64,000 nucleotides of DNA from JBDRDD01 sp043821115 (lineage in GTDB: Bacteria; CAYTYR01; UBA6262; DAOVJB01): assembly GCA_043821115.1 (NCBI GenBank), contig JBDRDD010000004.1, positions 1 to 64,000 on the forward strand, written 5' to 3'. The notes below the pieces were generated by a model that saw nothing but the letters and a program-made list of their open reading frames with translations, was not told the origin of the DNA and did not search any database. Both the position numbers and the translations under genes were made by a program. Below, piece by piece: positions 1 to 8,643 of the stretch; within the stretch, counting starts at the first letter, position 1, and every line of letters starts with the position of its first letter.

Positions 1-149
1 GCAAGAAAAATTGTCCCCAGCAGGCGATAGAAGGTGAACTTAAAAAACATCACTCAATAGTACAGGATAAGTGTATAAAATGTGACATTTGTTACGATGT
101 ATGCAAATTCAATGCAGTGATTAAGACAACGGGGGGTGGAAATGCCTAA
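1..149 (+). CDS. NuoF/HymB-like NADH-binding subunit, C-terminal end only
   Basis: The reading frame enters the window open and ends at TAA 147-149. The last 48 residues hold a ferredoxin-type ending: a CPQQAI stretch followed by CIKCDICYDVC, which would bind 4Fe-4S clusters. This is how the C-termini of HymB/HndC/NuoF-like NADH-oxidising flavoproteins end, with two 4Fe-4S motifs after the NADH/FMN domain. Here only the last Cys of the first motif and the whole second motif are visible. The stop overlaps the next start by 8 bases, so the two are translationally coupled. The NADH and FMN sites lie outside the window, so the family call rests on the tail and on the NuoG-like neighbour. A GltD-type or other ferredoxin-ended protein is possible. 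Confidence 0.6.
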   Translation, partial: KKNCPQQAIEGELKKHHSIVQDKCIKCDICYDVCKFNAVIKTTGGGNA

Positions 150-837
150 AATAACAATTGACGGTATTGATTTTGACGCTCCCAAAGGTTGGACAATACT
201 TGATGTGGCAAAGTTTTTAGGATTGGAGATTCCCACCCTTTGCTACAATGAGGGACTTTCTGTCTGGGGCGGATGCCGTTTGTGTATAGTAGAAATAGGC
301 ACAGGCAAAAGAACCAAACTTGTCACCTCGTGCACCTACCCTGCTGAAGAAAATCTTGTGGTAAAAACCGCTACAAAACGGGTTATTGATACAAGAAAGA
401 TGATACTGGAGCTTCTCATAGCTCAGTGTCCCTCATCCAAGGTTTTACAGGATATGGCATCAAAAATGGGTTTGGACCGGGTTAGATTTAAGCCTAAGCG
501 AGAGGATTGTATATCCTGCGGACTGTGCGTAAGGATGTGTGAAGAACAGATGATGGCAAAGGCTATAGGATTTGTTAATAGGGGGGATAAACTAAAAATT
601 ACCACGCCATTTGATATAACTTCGGAGGAATGCCGAAGATGTGGCGGGTGTATGTACATCTGTCCAGTCTGCACATTAAGATGTGAAGGGTCTGACGCGG
701 AAAATGTGCTATGCGGCAGATGTTATAATGAACTTCAGCCAACATGTCTGGATTCTTACGATAACTATAGTTGCTGGATGGGATTAAAAGGTGAATGTGG
801 AACGTGTGAAAGAGAAGAACCGGAAAAGGAGGTTTAA
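142..837 (+). CDS. NuoG/HndD-like iron-sulfur protein (2Fe-2S plus 4Fe-4S, no hydrogenase domain)
   Basis: This protein of 231 residues is an electron-transfer module. Its N-terminus is a plant-type 2Fe-2S fold with cysteines at about 34, 45, 48 and 64 (PTLCYNEG, WGGCRLC, TSCTY). Next come the ferredoxin motifs CISCGLCVRMC and CRRCGGCMYICPVC, as in the N-terminal third of NuoG and HndD. The usual catalytic part of those proteins is absent and is replaced by a short Cys-rich tail (CGRC, CGTC). I chose ATG 142 because a GGGGGG Shine-Dalgarno run at 131-136 precedes it; GTG 136 lies inside that run. It sits between a NuoF-like gene and a glutamate synthase domain gene with 2 bases to the latter, so it may carry electrons from NADH to it. 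That role is inference. Confidence 0.75.
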   Translation: MPKITIDGIDFDAPKGWTILDVAKFLGLEIPTLCYNEGLSVWGGCRLCIVEIGTGKRTKLVTSCTYPAEENLVVKTATKRVIDTRKMILELLIAQCPSSKVLQDMASKMGLDRVRFKPKREDCISCGLCVRMCEEQMMAKAIGFVNRGDKLKITTPFDITSEECRRCGGCMYICPVCTLRCEGSDAENVLCGRCYNELQPTCLDSYDNYSCWMGLKGECGTCEREEPEKEV

Positions 838-839
838 GA

Positions 840-2420
840 ATGGGATTTGGAAAAATTAATGCAACAGCAGCAACCTTGACGAAGAACAGGACAGAAGATG
901 CTATTGTACCGATAAGCGGGCTTTGTGCTACCTGTGTGGATGGCTGTATCGGTATGTGCGAAGTAGGAAGATCGGCATACAGGGGAACAGAAGTTATATA
1001 CCCTCAGCCATATGGCATTATGACATCGGCTGGTGAAAAAAGATACCCTGTGGACCTGTCCCATTTTACACTACTGGGTTCCTGCAGAGGCGCATACGGA
1101 GTAGAACTGGATTCTGACAAAGCTCTATTCACTAATGTTAATCTTGAGCAAAGGATAGGGCATGATAAAGGTATAAAATTAAAGCTACCCATTGTTATTC
1201 CTGGGCTTGGCTCAACGGCTATAGCCCAAAATAACTGGGAAGGGCTTGCCATTGGTGCTGCGCTTTCCGGCATAATAGTTACAATTGGCGAAAATGTATG
1301 CGGCATGGATAAAGAAGCTAAAATAAAAAACGGGAAAGTTGTGCGCTCTCCTGAACTGGAAAGAAGGGTTGGACTCTTCAAGAAATGGCAGCAGGATGAT
1401 TATGGTGCCATTGCTGTACAGGCGAATGTTGAAGATACAAAACTCGGGGTACATGAATATGCAATAAATAAGTTAGGTATTGAAATAGTAGAGCTCAAGT
1501 GGGGACAGGGAGCAAAAGATATCGGCGGCGAAGTAAAGATAAAAGAGTTAGATCGTGCCCAGATGCTAAAAGACAGAGGTTACGTTGTATTACCCGATCC
1601 TCATGACCCTGATATCATAAAGGCCTTTAATGACGGCTCTTTTCATGAATTTGAACGCCATTCAAGAATTGGCATGGTTACCGAAGAGAGTTTCTGTAAA
1701 AGGGTAAAAGAGTTAAGGGCTATAGGTGCAAAATATATTTTCTTAAAGACAGGTGCATACAGACCTGCGGATTTAGCACTTGCTGTAAAATGTGCATCCG
1801 AAGCAAAGATTGACTTGCTGACTGTAGATGCAGCAGGTGGCGGAACAGGAATGAGTCCGTGGAGGATGATGTGTGAATGGGGTGTGCCGGGTGTTGAACT
1901 CTGGTCACTTCTCTATAAATACCTGGATAAATTAGCAAAGAAAGGTAAACACATCCCTGACGTTGCAATTGCCGGTGGATTTACATTGGAAGACCAGATT
2001 TTTAAGGGACTGGCATTGGGATCACCATACTTTAAGCTAATTGGCATGGCAAGGGCACCGCTTACTGCTGCGATGGTGGGAAAAAATATAGGCAAAAAAA
2101 TAGAAAAAGGTGAAACGCCTGTATATGTAACACGTTTTGGACGAACGAAAGATGAGATATTTATGACTGCCCAGGAACTCCGGCATAAATTCGGTGATAG
2201 ATTTGAGTCGATTCCCACAGGTGCTATCGGACTTTATACCTATATGAAGAGACTCGAACAAGGGACAAGGCAGATTATGTGTGGTTCAAGAAAATTTGCT
2301 TTAGAACACATCTCGCGGGATGATATTGCTACTTTGACTCGTGAATCAAGTCAGATAAGCGGTATCCAGTACGTAATGGACTGCGACAAAGAAGAAGCAG
2401 AAAAAATTCTTGGCAAATGA
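840..2420 (+). CDS. FMN-binding glutamate synthase domain protein (GltB central domain type)
   Basis: This 526-residue protein has the FMN barrel of glutamate synthase, which reduces 2-oxoglutarate plus ammonia to glutamate. Recognisable parts are GLGSTAIAQNNWEG, DAAGGGTGMSPWRMM (the family's GGTG phosphate-binding turn) and IAGGFTLEDQIFKGLALG. It lacks the N-terminal glutaminase domain with its Cys nucleophile and the C-terminal GXGXG domain of bacterial GltB, so it resembles archaeal-type stand-alone GltS. The 3Fe-4S cysteine pattern of classical GltB is not seen. Instead the N-terminus carries Cys29, 32, 36 and 40 (GLCATCVDGCIGMC), a possible cluster site. AGGAGG precedes the start, and it follows the NuoG-like gene by 2 bases. 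A related FMN oxidoreductase with another substrate cannot be excluded. Confidence 0.8.
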   Translation: MGFGKINATAATLTKNRTEDAIVPISGLCATCVDGCIGMCEVGRSAYRGTEVIYPQPYGIMTSAGEKRYPVDLSHFTLLGSCRGAYGVELDSDKALFTNVNLEQRIGHDKGIKLKLPIVIPGLGSTAIAQNNWEGLAIGAALSGIIVTIGENVCGMDKEAKIKNGKVVRSPELERRVGLFKKWQQDDYGAIAVQANVEDTKLGVHEYAINKLGIEIVELKWGQGAKDIGGEVKIKELDRAQMLKDRGYVVLPDPHDPDIIKAFNDGSFHEFERHSRIGMVTEESFCKRVKELRAIGAKYIFLKTGAYRPADLALAVKCASEAKIDLLTVDAAGGGTGMSPWRMMCEWGVPGVELWSLLYKYLDKLAKKGKHIPDVAIAGGFTLEDQIFKGLALGSPYFKLIGMARAPLTAAMVGKNIGKKIEKGETPVYVTRFGRTKDEIFMTAQELRHKFGDRFESIPTGAIGLYTYMKRLEQGTRQIMCGSRKFALEHISRDDIATLTRESSQISGIQYVMDCDKEEAEKILGK

Positions 2421-2466
2421 CAGTTATGGAAGCAGAAATTTTATTAAAGAAAAAGGTGAAAAAATA

Positions 2467-3807
2467 ATGAGAAATATAACAGTGAAAGAATTTATGAACA
2501 ATGTAATAGCAAGGAATCCCGGTGAGGTTGAATTTCATCAGGCAGTAGAAGAAGTCGTTGAATCGGTAATAGGATTTTTGAAGAAAAACCCGAAGTACTT
2601 AAAAGCCAAAATCCTCGAGAGAATGGTTGAGCCGGAAAGGGTTATAATGTTCCGTGTTCCATGGATGGATGACAAAGGCGAAATTCATGTTAATAGAGGA
2701 ATCCGTATTCAGATGAACAGCGCAATTGGACCATGTAAAGGCGGACTTCGTTTTCATCCAAGTGTAAATCTAGGCATTCTAAAGTTTCTTGCTTTCGAGC
2801 AGGTATTTAAGAACAGTCTTACAACGCTTTCTATGGGCGGCGGTAAAGGCGGTTCGGATTTTGACCCCAAGGGGAAATCCGATAATGAAGTTATGAGATT
2901 CTGCCAGAGCTTTATGACAGAGCTCGCAAGACATGTTGGTCCTGATAGAGATATACCGGCAGGAGATATAGGTGTTGGCGGACGTGAGATAGGCTACCTT
3001 TTCGGCCAGTATAAAAAACTGCGTAATGAATTTACAGGAGTTCTCACAGGCAAGAACATTAAGTGGGGAGGGAGTTTAATCAGACCTGAAGCTACTGGTT
3101 ATGGTTGTGTCTATTTTGTCCATGAAATGCTTAAACACAAAGGAGACTCCATCAGTGGTAAAGTCTGCACGGTTTCTGGTTCCGGAAATGTTGCGCAATA
3201 TACAGTTGCAAAAGTTAATGACTTAGGTGGTAAATGTGTAACATTATCTGATTCCGGCGGATATATATATGATCCTGACGGAATAGATGCTAAAAAATTA
3301 GCGTATATCATGGAGCTAAAGAATGTTAAAAGAGGTCGTATAAAGGAATATGCTAAAAAGTTCGGCTGTAAGTATGAGGAAGAAAAACGTCCGTGGAGCG
3401 TAAAATGCGATATTGCTTTCCCGAGCGCAACACAGAATGAAATAAGTGGCGAGGATGCAAAAAAATTAGTCAAGAACGGCTGTATTGCTGTAGGAGAAGG
3501 CGCTAATATGCCGACAACCCCTGAAGGGATTAAAGTATTCCAGCAAGCTAAAATTCTTTATGGTCCGGGAAAAGCAGCAAATGCGGGCGGAGTTGCGACC
3601 TCAGGCCTTGAGATGTCACAGAACAGCCAGAGATTAGCATGGACACGCGAAGAAGTAGATAATAAACTGCGTGAGATAATGATAGCCGTCCACCAGCAGT
3701 GTGTCAAATATGGAAAAGAAGGTAATTATATCAACTATGTAAAAGGTGCAAATATTGCCGGATTTGTAAAGGTCGCTGATGCTATGTTAGATCAGGGCTT
3801 GGTATAA
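2467..3807 (+). CDS. gdhA: Glutamate dehydrogenase
   Basis: This enzyme interconverts glutamate with 2-oxoglutarate and ammonia using NAD(P)H. The 446-residue length is that of the hexameric bacterial class. Substrate-site motifs GPCKGGLRFHP and MGGGKGGSDFDP carry the key lysines, PAGDIGVGGREIG follows, and the nucleotide-binding turn is SGSGNVAQ. The frame stays open upstream to 2410, but ATG 2467 has AAAGGTG about ten bases before it and gives the normal N-terminus. It follows the glutamate synthase domain gene in the same direction, so both routes to glutamate are together. Cofactor preference cannot be read with certainty; the length and motifs favour the NADP-type group. Confidence 0.95.
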   Translation: MRNITVKEFMNNVIARNPGEVEFHQAVEEVVESVIGFLKKNPKYLKAKILERMVEPERVIMFRVPWMDDKGEIHVNRGIRIQMNSAIGPCKGGLRFHPSVNLGILKFLAFEQVFKNSLTTLSMGGGKGGSDFDPKGKSDNEVMRFCQSFMTELARHVGPDRDIPAGDIGVGGREIGYLFGQYKKLRNEFTGVLTGKNIKWGGSLIRPEATGYGCVYFVHEMLKHKGDSISGKVCTVSGSGNVAQYTVAKVNDLGGKCVTLSDSGGYIYDPDGIDAKKLAYIMELKNVKRGRIKEYAKKFGCKYEEEKRPWSVKCDIAFPSATQNEISGEDAKKLVKNGCIAVGEGANMPTTPEGIKVFQQAKILYGPGKAANAGGVATSGLEMSQNSQRLAWTREEVDNKLREIMIAVHQQCVKYGKEGNYINYVKGANIAGFVKVADAMLDQGLV

Positions 3808-3825
3808 AAAGGAAAGGAAAATCAT

Positions 3826-6800
3826 ATGCCACGAAGAAACGATATCCATAAAGTCTTAATTATAGGCTCGGGTCCTATAATTATAGGTCAGGCTTGTGAA
3901 TTTGATTATTCAGGAACCCAGGCATGCAAAGCACTAAGAGAAGAAGGATATGAGGTTATTTTAGTCAATTCCAATCCTGCTACAATTATGACTGATCCGG
4001 GTATGGCTGATCAAACCTATATTGAGCCGCTTACATTGAAAAGTTTAGAGAAAATCATAGAAAAAGAGAGACCTGATGCCATTCTTCCCAATCTGGGAGG
4101 GCAGACAGCCTTAAACCTTGCTGAAAGTCTCTATAAATCCGGCGTATTGAAAAAGTACGGCGTTGAAGTTATAGGCGTTAAAATAGATGCCATTGAACGG
4201 GGAGAAGACAGAATTATCTTTAAGCAGACGATGACAAAACTTGGTATTTCTGTGCCGAAGTCAGAACCCTGTACTTCTGTTGAAGAAGCAGAAGAGATAG
4301 TGGAAAAACTAGGTTATCCTGTTGTGTTACGTCCTGCTTATACTATGGGCGGAACCGGTAGCGGAATAGCATACAACATAGAAGAGTTAAGAACAATAGT
4401 AAATCGCGGACTTGCAGTAAGTCTTGTGCATCAGGTATTAGTTGAAGAATCCGTTCTAGGGTGGGAAGAGCTGGAACTTGAGGTTGTAAGGGACCAGAAA
4501 AATCAGAAGATTACAGTCTGTTTTATCGAAAATGTTGATGCAATGGGTGTTCATACAGGTGACAGCTTCTGTACCGCGCCGATGCTTACCGTACCTGAAC
4601 CTTTACAAAAACGTATGCAGGATCTTTCATACAAGATTGTTGACGCCATAGGAGTTGTAGGAGGAACGAATGTACAGTTTGCTCATAATCCCAAAGACGA
4701 CAGACTTGTTGTCATAGAGATTAACCCAAGAACGTCTCGTTCTTCAGCGCTTGCTTCTAAAGCAACCGGTTTTCCGATAGCCAGTATCTCTACCAAACTT
4801 GCAACAGGTATAACCATGGATGAAATTCCTTATTGGAGAAAAGGTACATTGGAGAAATATGAACCGTGGGGAGATTATGTTGTAATTAAATTTGCCAGAT
4901 GGGCCTTTGAGAAATTTCCTAAAGCAAAAGATATACTGGGAACACAGATGAAGGCAGTCGGCGAGGTAATGAGTATAGCCAAAACATTTAAGGAATCATT
5001 TCAAAAATCCATACGGTCTCTTGAAATAAAAAGATACGGACTTGGGGGAGCTAAGGATTTCCAGACACTTTCGTTGGAACAATTAAAAGCAAAATTAGCC
5101 CAACCTTCCAGTGAGCGCGTATTTCTGATCTATGAAGCCTTGCGTAAGGGAATGAGTGTAGAGGCTTTGCAAGAATTAACTTACATCGGACGCTGGTTTA
5201 TCAACGAAATGAAAGAACTTGTAGAATTTGAAGAGGAATTATTGAAATATACATGGAAAAATCTTCCGGATGAAAAACTCGCCAAGGCAAAAGAGTGGGG
5301 TTTTTCTGATAGATACTTAGCCGGCCTTTTTAATGTAAGGGAAAAAGATGTTAGAAATAAAAGACTTAAAATCGGCAAAAAAGTAGCATATGAGTCGGTT
5401 CCTGTAAGTGGTGTAGAGAACGCAGCTTATTATTATTCCACCTATAACGCTGAAGACAAGGTAGAGGTATCTCCTAATAAGAAAATTATGATTTTAGGTG
5501 GAGGACCGAACAGAATCGGACAGGGTATTGAATTTGATTACACATGTGTTCATGCGGCTTTTGCCCTGCGTGACGAGAGTTTTGAATCAATCATGGTTAA
5601 CTGCAATCCTGCAACAGTATCTACGGATTATGATACTTCAGACAAACTCTACTTTGAACCCCTTACGGTTGAAGATGTCCTTGCCATATATGAGAAAGAA
5701 AAACCCGAAGGAGTCATTGTACAGTTCGGCGGACAGACACCGCTTAATATAGCCAATGAATTAAAAGAGAACGGAGTCAATATTCTGGGAACATCGCCAG
5801 AAAGTATAGATTTTGCTGAAAACAGAGAATGTTTCCGTGAGAAAATGATTGCTCTTGGCGTTCCACAACCTGAAAGCGGCACGGCACGTTCACTGGAAGA
5901 AGCCGTTAAGATTGCTAAGAAAATAGGGTATCCTCTTATGGTACGTCCATCTTATGTATTAGGCGGCCGGGGTATGCAGATTGTATATGATGAGACAACG
6001 TTGGTAAATTATGCTCGCCAGGCAATCAAGGTAAGCCCTGAACATCCTATGCTTATCGATAGATTCTTAGAACGTGCAATTGAGACTGAAGTAGATGCCC
6101 TTTGTGATGGAGAGGATACATTTGTTGCCTCTGTAATGGAACATATAGAACTGGCGGGTGTCCATTCCGGAGATTCCGCATGTGCTATTCCTACAAGAAC
6201 AATAAAAGAGAAACATCTTAGAACAATAGAAAAATACACTGCCGCTATTGGTAAGGAGTTAAAGGTTGTAGGCTTGATGAACATTCAGTATGCTATATGC
6301 GATGATAAGGTTTACATACTTGAGGCTAACCCAAGGGCTTCACGAACAGTTCCTCTGGTATCCAAGATTACAGGAGTTCCGATAGCAAGTATAGCTACAA
6401 AGGTGATGATCGGTAAGAAACTGAAGGATTTCCCGGAACTTAAGAAAAAATATAAACTACCGTATGTTGGAGTAAAGGAAGCAGTTTTTCCTTTCAATAT
6501 GTTTCCGGAGGTAGACCCTTTACTGGGTCCGGAAATGAGAGCCACAGGAGAGGTTATGGGAATTGCAGATACATTTGGTCTTGCGTTTTACAAGGCCGAA
6601 GAGGCAGCTGGGACAAAACTCCCATTGGAAGGGAATATTCTCTTAACGGTTGCTGACAGGGATAAACCTTCTCTTGTTCCTATTGCAAAACGGATTAAGA
6701 AACTCGGTTTTAATATCTATGCTACAGAAGGTACAAGTTCTTTCTTAAAGGAGAATGGCATAAAAAATACCACAATAAAGAAACTGCATGAGGGAAGGCC

Positions 6801-7059
6801 TAATATTGCCGATGCAATTAAGAACAAAGAGATCAATCTTATCATTAATACACCCATAGGCCACAGCAGTAAGGACGATGACAGCTATATCCGCATACAG
6901 GCAATACAGCATAAAATCTCTTATATTACCTCATTAACTGCTGCTGAGGCCAGTATTGAAGGTATTGAATCCGTAAAGAAAACCAAGACCTTACCAAAAT
7001 CCCTTCAAGACCACTACAAACAACTTAATTGGAGTAAGGAATGTATAAAGACTCCATAG
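3826..7059 (+). CDS. carB: Carbamoyl-phosphate synthase large subunit
   Basis: This subunit makes carbamoyl phosphate from bicarbonate, ammonia and two ATP for pyrimidine and arginine synthesis. The 1077-residue protein shows the expected internal duplication: the half starting near residue 9 (GSGPIIIGQACEFDYSG) is repeated near residue 552 (GGGPNRIGQGIEFDYT), each followed by an ATP-grasp domain (GGTGSG; GGRGMQ). The last 140 or so residues form the allosteric MGS-like domain. AAAGGAAAGG precedes the ATG. The glutaminase subunit carA is not next to it or elsewhere in the window. Its 3' end overlaps guaA by 19 bases. Confidence 0.97.
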   Translation: MPRRNDIHKVLIIGSGPIIIGQACEFDYSGTQACKALREEGYEVILVNSNPATIMTDPGMADQTYIEPLTLKSLEKIIEKERPDAILPNLGGQTALNLAESLYKSGVLKKYGVEVIGVKIDAIERGEDRIIFKQTMTKLGISVPKSEPCTSVEEAEEIVEKLGYPVVLRPAYTMGGTGSGIAYNIEELRTIVNRGLAVSLVHQVLVEESVLGWEELELEVVRDQKNQKITVCFIENVDAMGVHTGDSFCTAPMLTVPEPLQKRMQDLSYKIVDAIGVVGGTNVQFAHNPKDDRLVVIEINPRTSRSSALASKATGFPIASISTKLATGITMDEIPYWRKGTLEKYEPWGDYVVIKFARWAFEKFPKAKDILGTQMKAVGEVMSIAKTFKESFQKSIRSLEIKRYGLGGAKDFQTLSLEQLKAKLAQPSSERVFLIYEALRKGMSVEALQELTYIGRWFINEMKELVEFEEELLKYTWKNLPDEKLAKAKEWGFSDRYLAGLFNVREKDVRNKRLKIGKKVAYESVPVSGVENAAYYYSTYNAEDKVEVSPNKKIMILGGGPNRIGQGIEFDYTCVHAAFALRDESFESIMVNCNPATVSTDYDTSDKLYFEPLTVEDVLAIYEKEKPEGVIVQFGGQTPLNIANELKENGVNILGTSPESIDFAENRECFREKMIALGVPQPESGTARSLEEAVKIAKKIGYPLMVRPSYVLGGRGMQIVYDETTLVNYARQAIKVSPEHPMLIDRFLERAIETEVDALCDGEDTFVASVMEHIELAGVHSGDSACAIPTRTIKEKHLRTIEKYTAAIGKELKVVGLMNIQYAICDDKVYILEANPRASRTVPLVSKITGVPIASIATKVMIGKKLKDFPELKKKYKLPYVGVKEAVFPFNMFPEVDPLLGPEMRATGEVMGIADTFGLAFYKAEEAAGTKLPLEGNILLTVADRDKPSLVPIAKRIKKLGFNIYATEGTSSFLKENGIKNTTIKKLHEGRPNIADAIKNKEINLIINTPIGHSSKDDDSYIRIQAIQHKISYITSLTAAEASIEGIESVKKTKTLPKSLQDHYKQLNWSKECIKTP

Positions 7060-8618
7060 CAATTTTAGATTTCGGTTCTCAATATACGCACCTTATTGCC
7101 CGCAGGGTGAGAGAATGCGGTGTCTATTCTGAGATAATCCCTTATAATATTACAGCAAAGGACCTTCTTGCGCGGTCCCCTAAGGCGATTATTATATCAG
7201 GAGGTCCTGCAAGCGTTCTTTCTAATAAAAGTCCGGTATGTGATAAGGCTATATTTAATATGGGGATTCCTGTCTTTGGTATCTGCTACGGTGCACAGCT
7301 TATGACAAAGTTTTTGGGCGGAAAGGTTGCCAGGGCAAAAGCAAGAGAATACGGCAGAGCAGTTCTTAAGGTTAAATCTACGAAAGAGATTTTTAAGGAT
7401 CTCTCTAAGAGAGAGAAAATCTGGATGAGCCACGGTGATAAGATAAGTTCTTTACCAGAAGGTTTTCAGATAATAGGTGCAACCAAGAATTCTCCTGTTG
7501 CTGCGATGAGGGATTCCAAGAGGAGATTATATGGCGTGCAGTTTCATCCTGAGGTAGTTCATACACCAAAGGGGAAAAAGATTATAAAGAACTTTGTTGT
7601 TGATATTTCAGGATGCAGGACAACATGGAGCGTTAAATCGTTTGTTAAGCAGTCAATAAAAGAGTTAAAAGAAAAAATTTGTGATGAGAAAGTCTTATGT
7701 GCCTTAAGCGGCGGAGTAGATTCTTCTGTTATGTCTATACTGCTACATAAAGCCGTTGGCAAAAAGCTGGTTGCTGTTTTTATAGATAACGGCCTGTTGA
7801 GAAAAGACGAAGCAAAGCTTGTTAAAAAAAGATTCAGGAATATGTATCATCTCAACTTAAAAGTCATAAATGCCGAAAATATTTTCTTAAAAGGTCTTGC
7901 GGGTGTAACGGACCCTGAGAAGAAACGCAAAATAATAGGAAAACTTTTTATAGATATATTCCAGAAAGAGGCCGAAAAATCAGGTTTACCCCGCAGAACC
8001 ACAAAGGGGTCTATACGGAGCAGAATAAAATTTCTTGCTCAAGGCACATTATATCCGGATGTAATTGAAAGTGTTTCTCCAACAGGAGGTCCGTCGGCAA
8101 CTATTAAAACACACCATAATGTAGGCGGGCTGCCTAAGAATCTTAAATTTGAATTAATAGAACCCTTAAGAGATCTCTTTAAAGATGAAGTGAGGCTTGT
8201 AGGAAAAGAACTTGGCCTTAGCGATGAATTAGTCTGGCGTCATCCATTCCCGGGACCGGGACTTGCGGTAAGGGTTATCGGTGCTCTGACAAAAGAAAAA
8301 CTTGATATGTTAAAGGAGGCAGACTGGATTGTAATAGATGAGATAAAAAAAGCCGGTTTATACAGGAAGCTCTGGCAGGCATTCTGTGTGCTGCTGCCTG
8401 TAAAAACAGTGGGTGTTATGGGCGATGAAAGAACCTATGAGAACGTAATAGCAATAAGAGCAGTTACAAGCGAAGATGCTATGACAGCACACTGGGCAAA
8501 ACTGCCGTATAATCTGCTTGAGACAGTATCTAACCGCATCATAAACGAAGTCAAAGGCATAAACCGTGTTGTGTATGATATTTCGTCTAAACCTCCCAGT
8601 ACAATAGAATGGGAATAA
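7041..8618 (+). CDS. guaA: GMP synthase (glutamine-hydrolysing)
   Basis: This enzyme aminates XMP to GMP with glutamine and ATP. The N-terminal class I amidotransferase has its nucleophile at Cys82 (FGICYGAQ) and the His/Glu pair in YGVQFHPEV. The ATP pyrophosphatase loop is ALSGGVDSSV near residue 225, and the C-terminal dimerisation domain ends in the family's IEWE. Length (525) is normal for the fused two-domain enzyme. ATG 7041 lies inside the carB end, with GGAGTAAGGA just upstream, so translation is coupled to carB. It draws XMP from an IMP dehydrogenase; a GuaB3-type relative is encoded at 51026. Confidence 0.97.
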   Translation: MYKDSIAILDFGSQYTHLIARRVRECGVYSEIIPYNITAKDLLARSPKAIIISGGPASVLSNKSPVCDKAIFNMGIPVFGICYGAQLMTKFLGGKVARAKAREYGRAVLKVKSTKEIFKDLSKREKIWMSHGDKISSLPEGFQIIGATKNSPVAAMRDSKRRLYGVQFHPEVVHTPKGKKIIKNFVVDISGCRTTWSVKSFVKQSIKELKEKICDEKVLCALSGGVDSSVMSILLHKAVGKKLVAVFIDNGLLRKDEAKLVKKRFRNMYHLNLKVINAENIFLKGLAGVTDPEKKRKIIGKLFIDIFQKEAEKSGLPRRTTKGSIRSRIKFLAQGTLYPDVIESVSPTGGPSATIKTHHNVGGLPKNLKFELIEPLRDLFKDEVRLVGKELGLSDELVWRHPFPGPGLAVRVIGALTKEKLDMLKEADWIVIDEIKKAGLYRKLWQAFCVLLPVKTVGVMGDERTYENVIAIRAVTSEDAMTAHWAKLPYNLLETVSNRIINEVKGINRVVYDISSKPPSTIEWE

Positions 8619-8643
8619 AAATAAAAAAAAAGGAGAGTGTATA

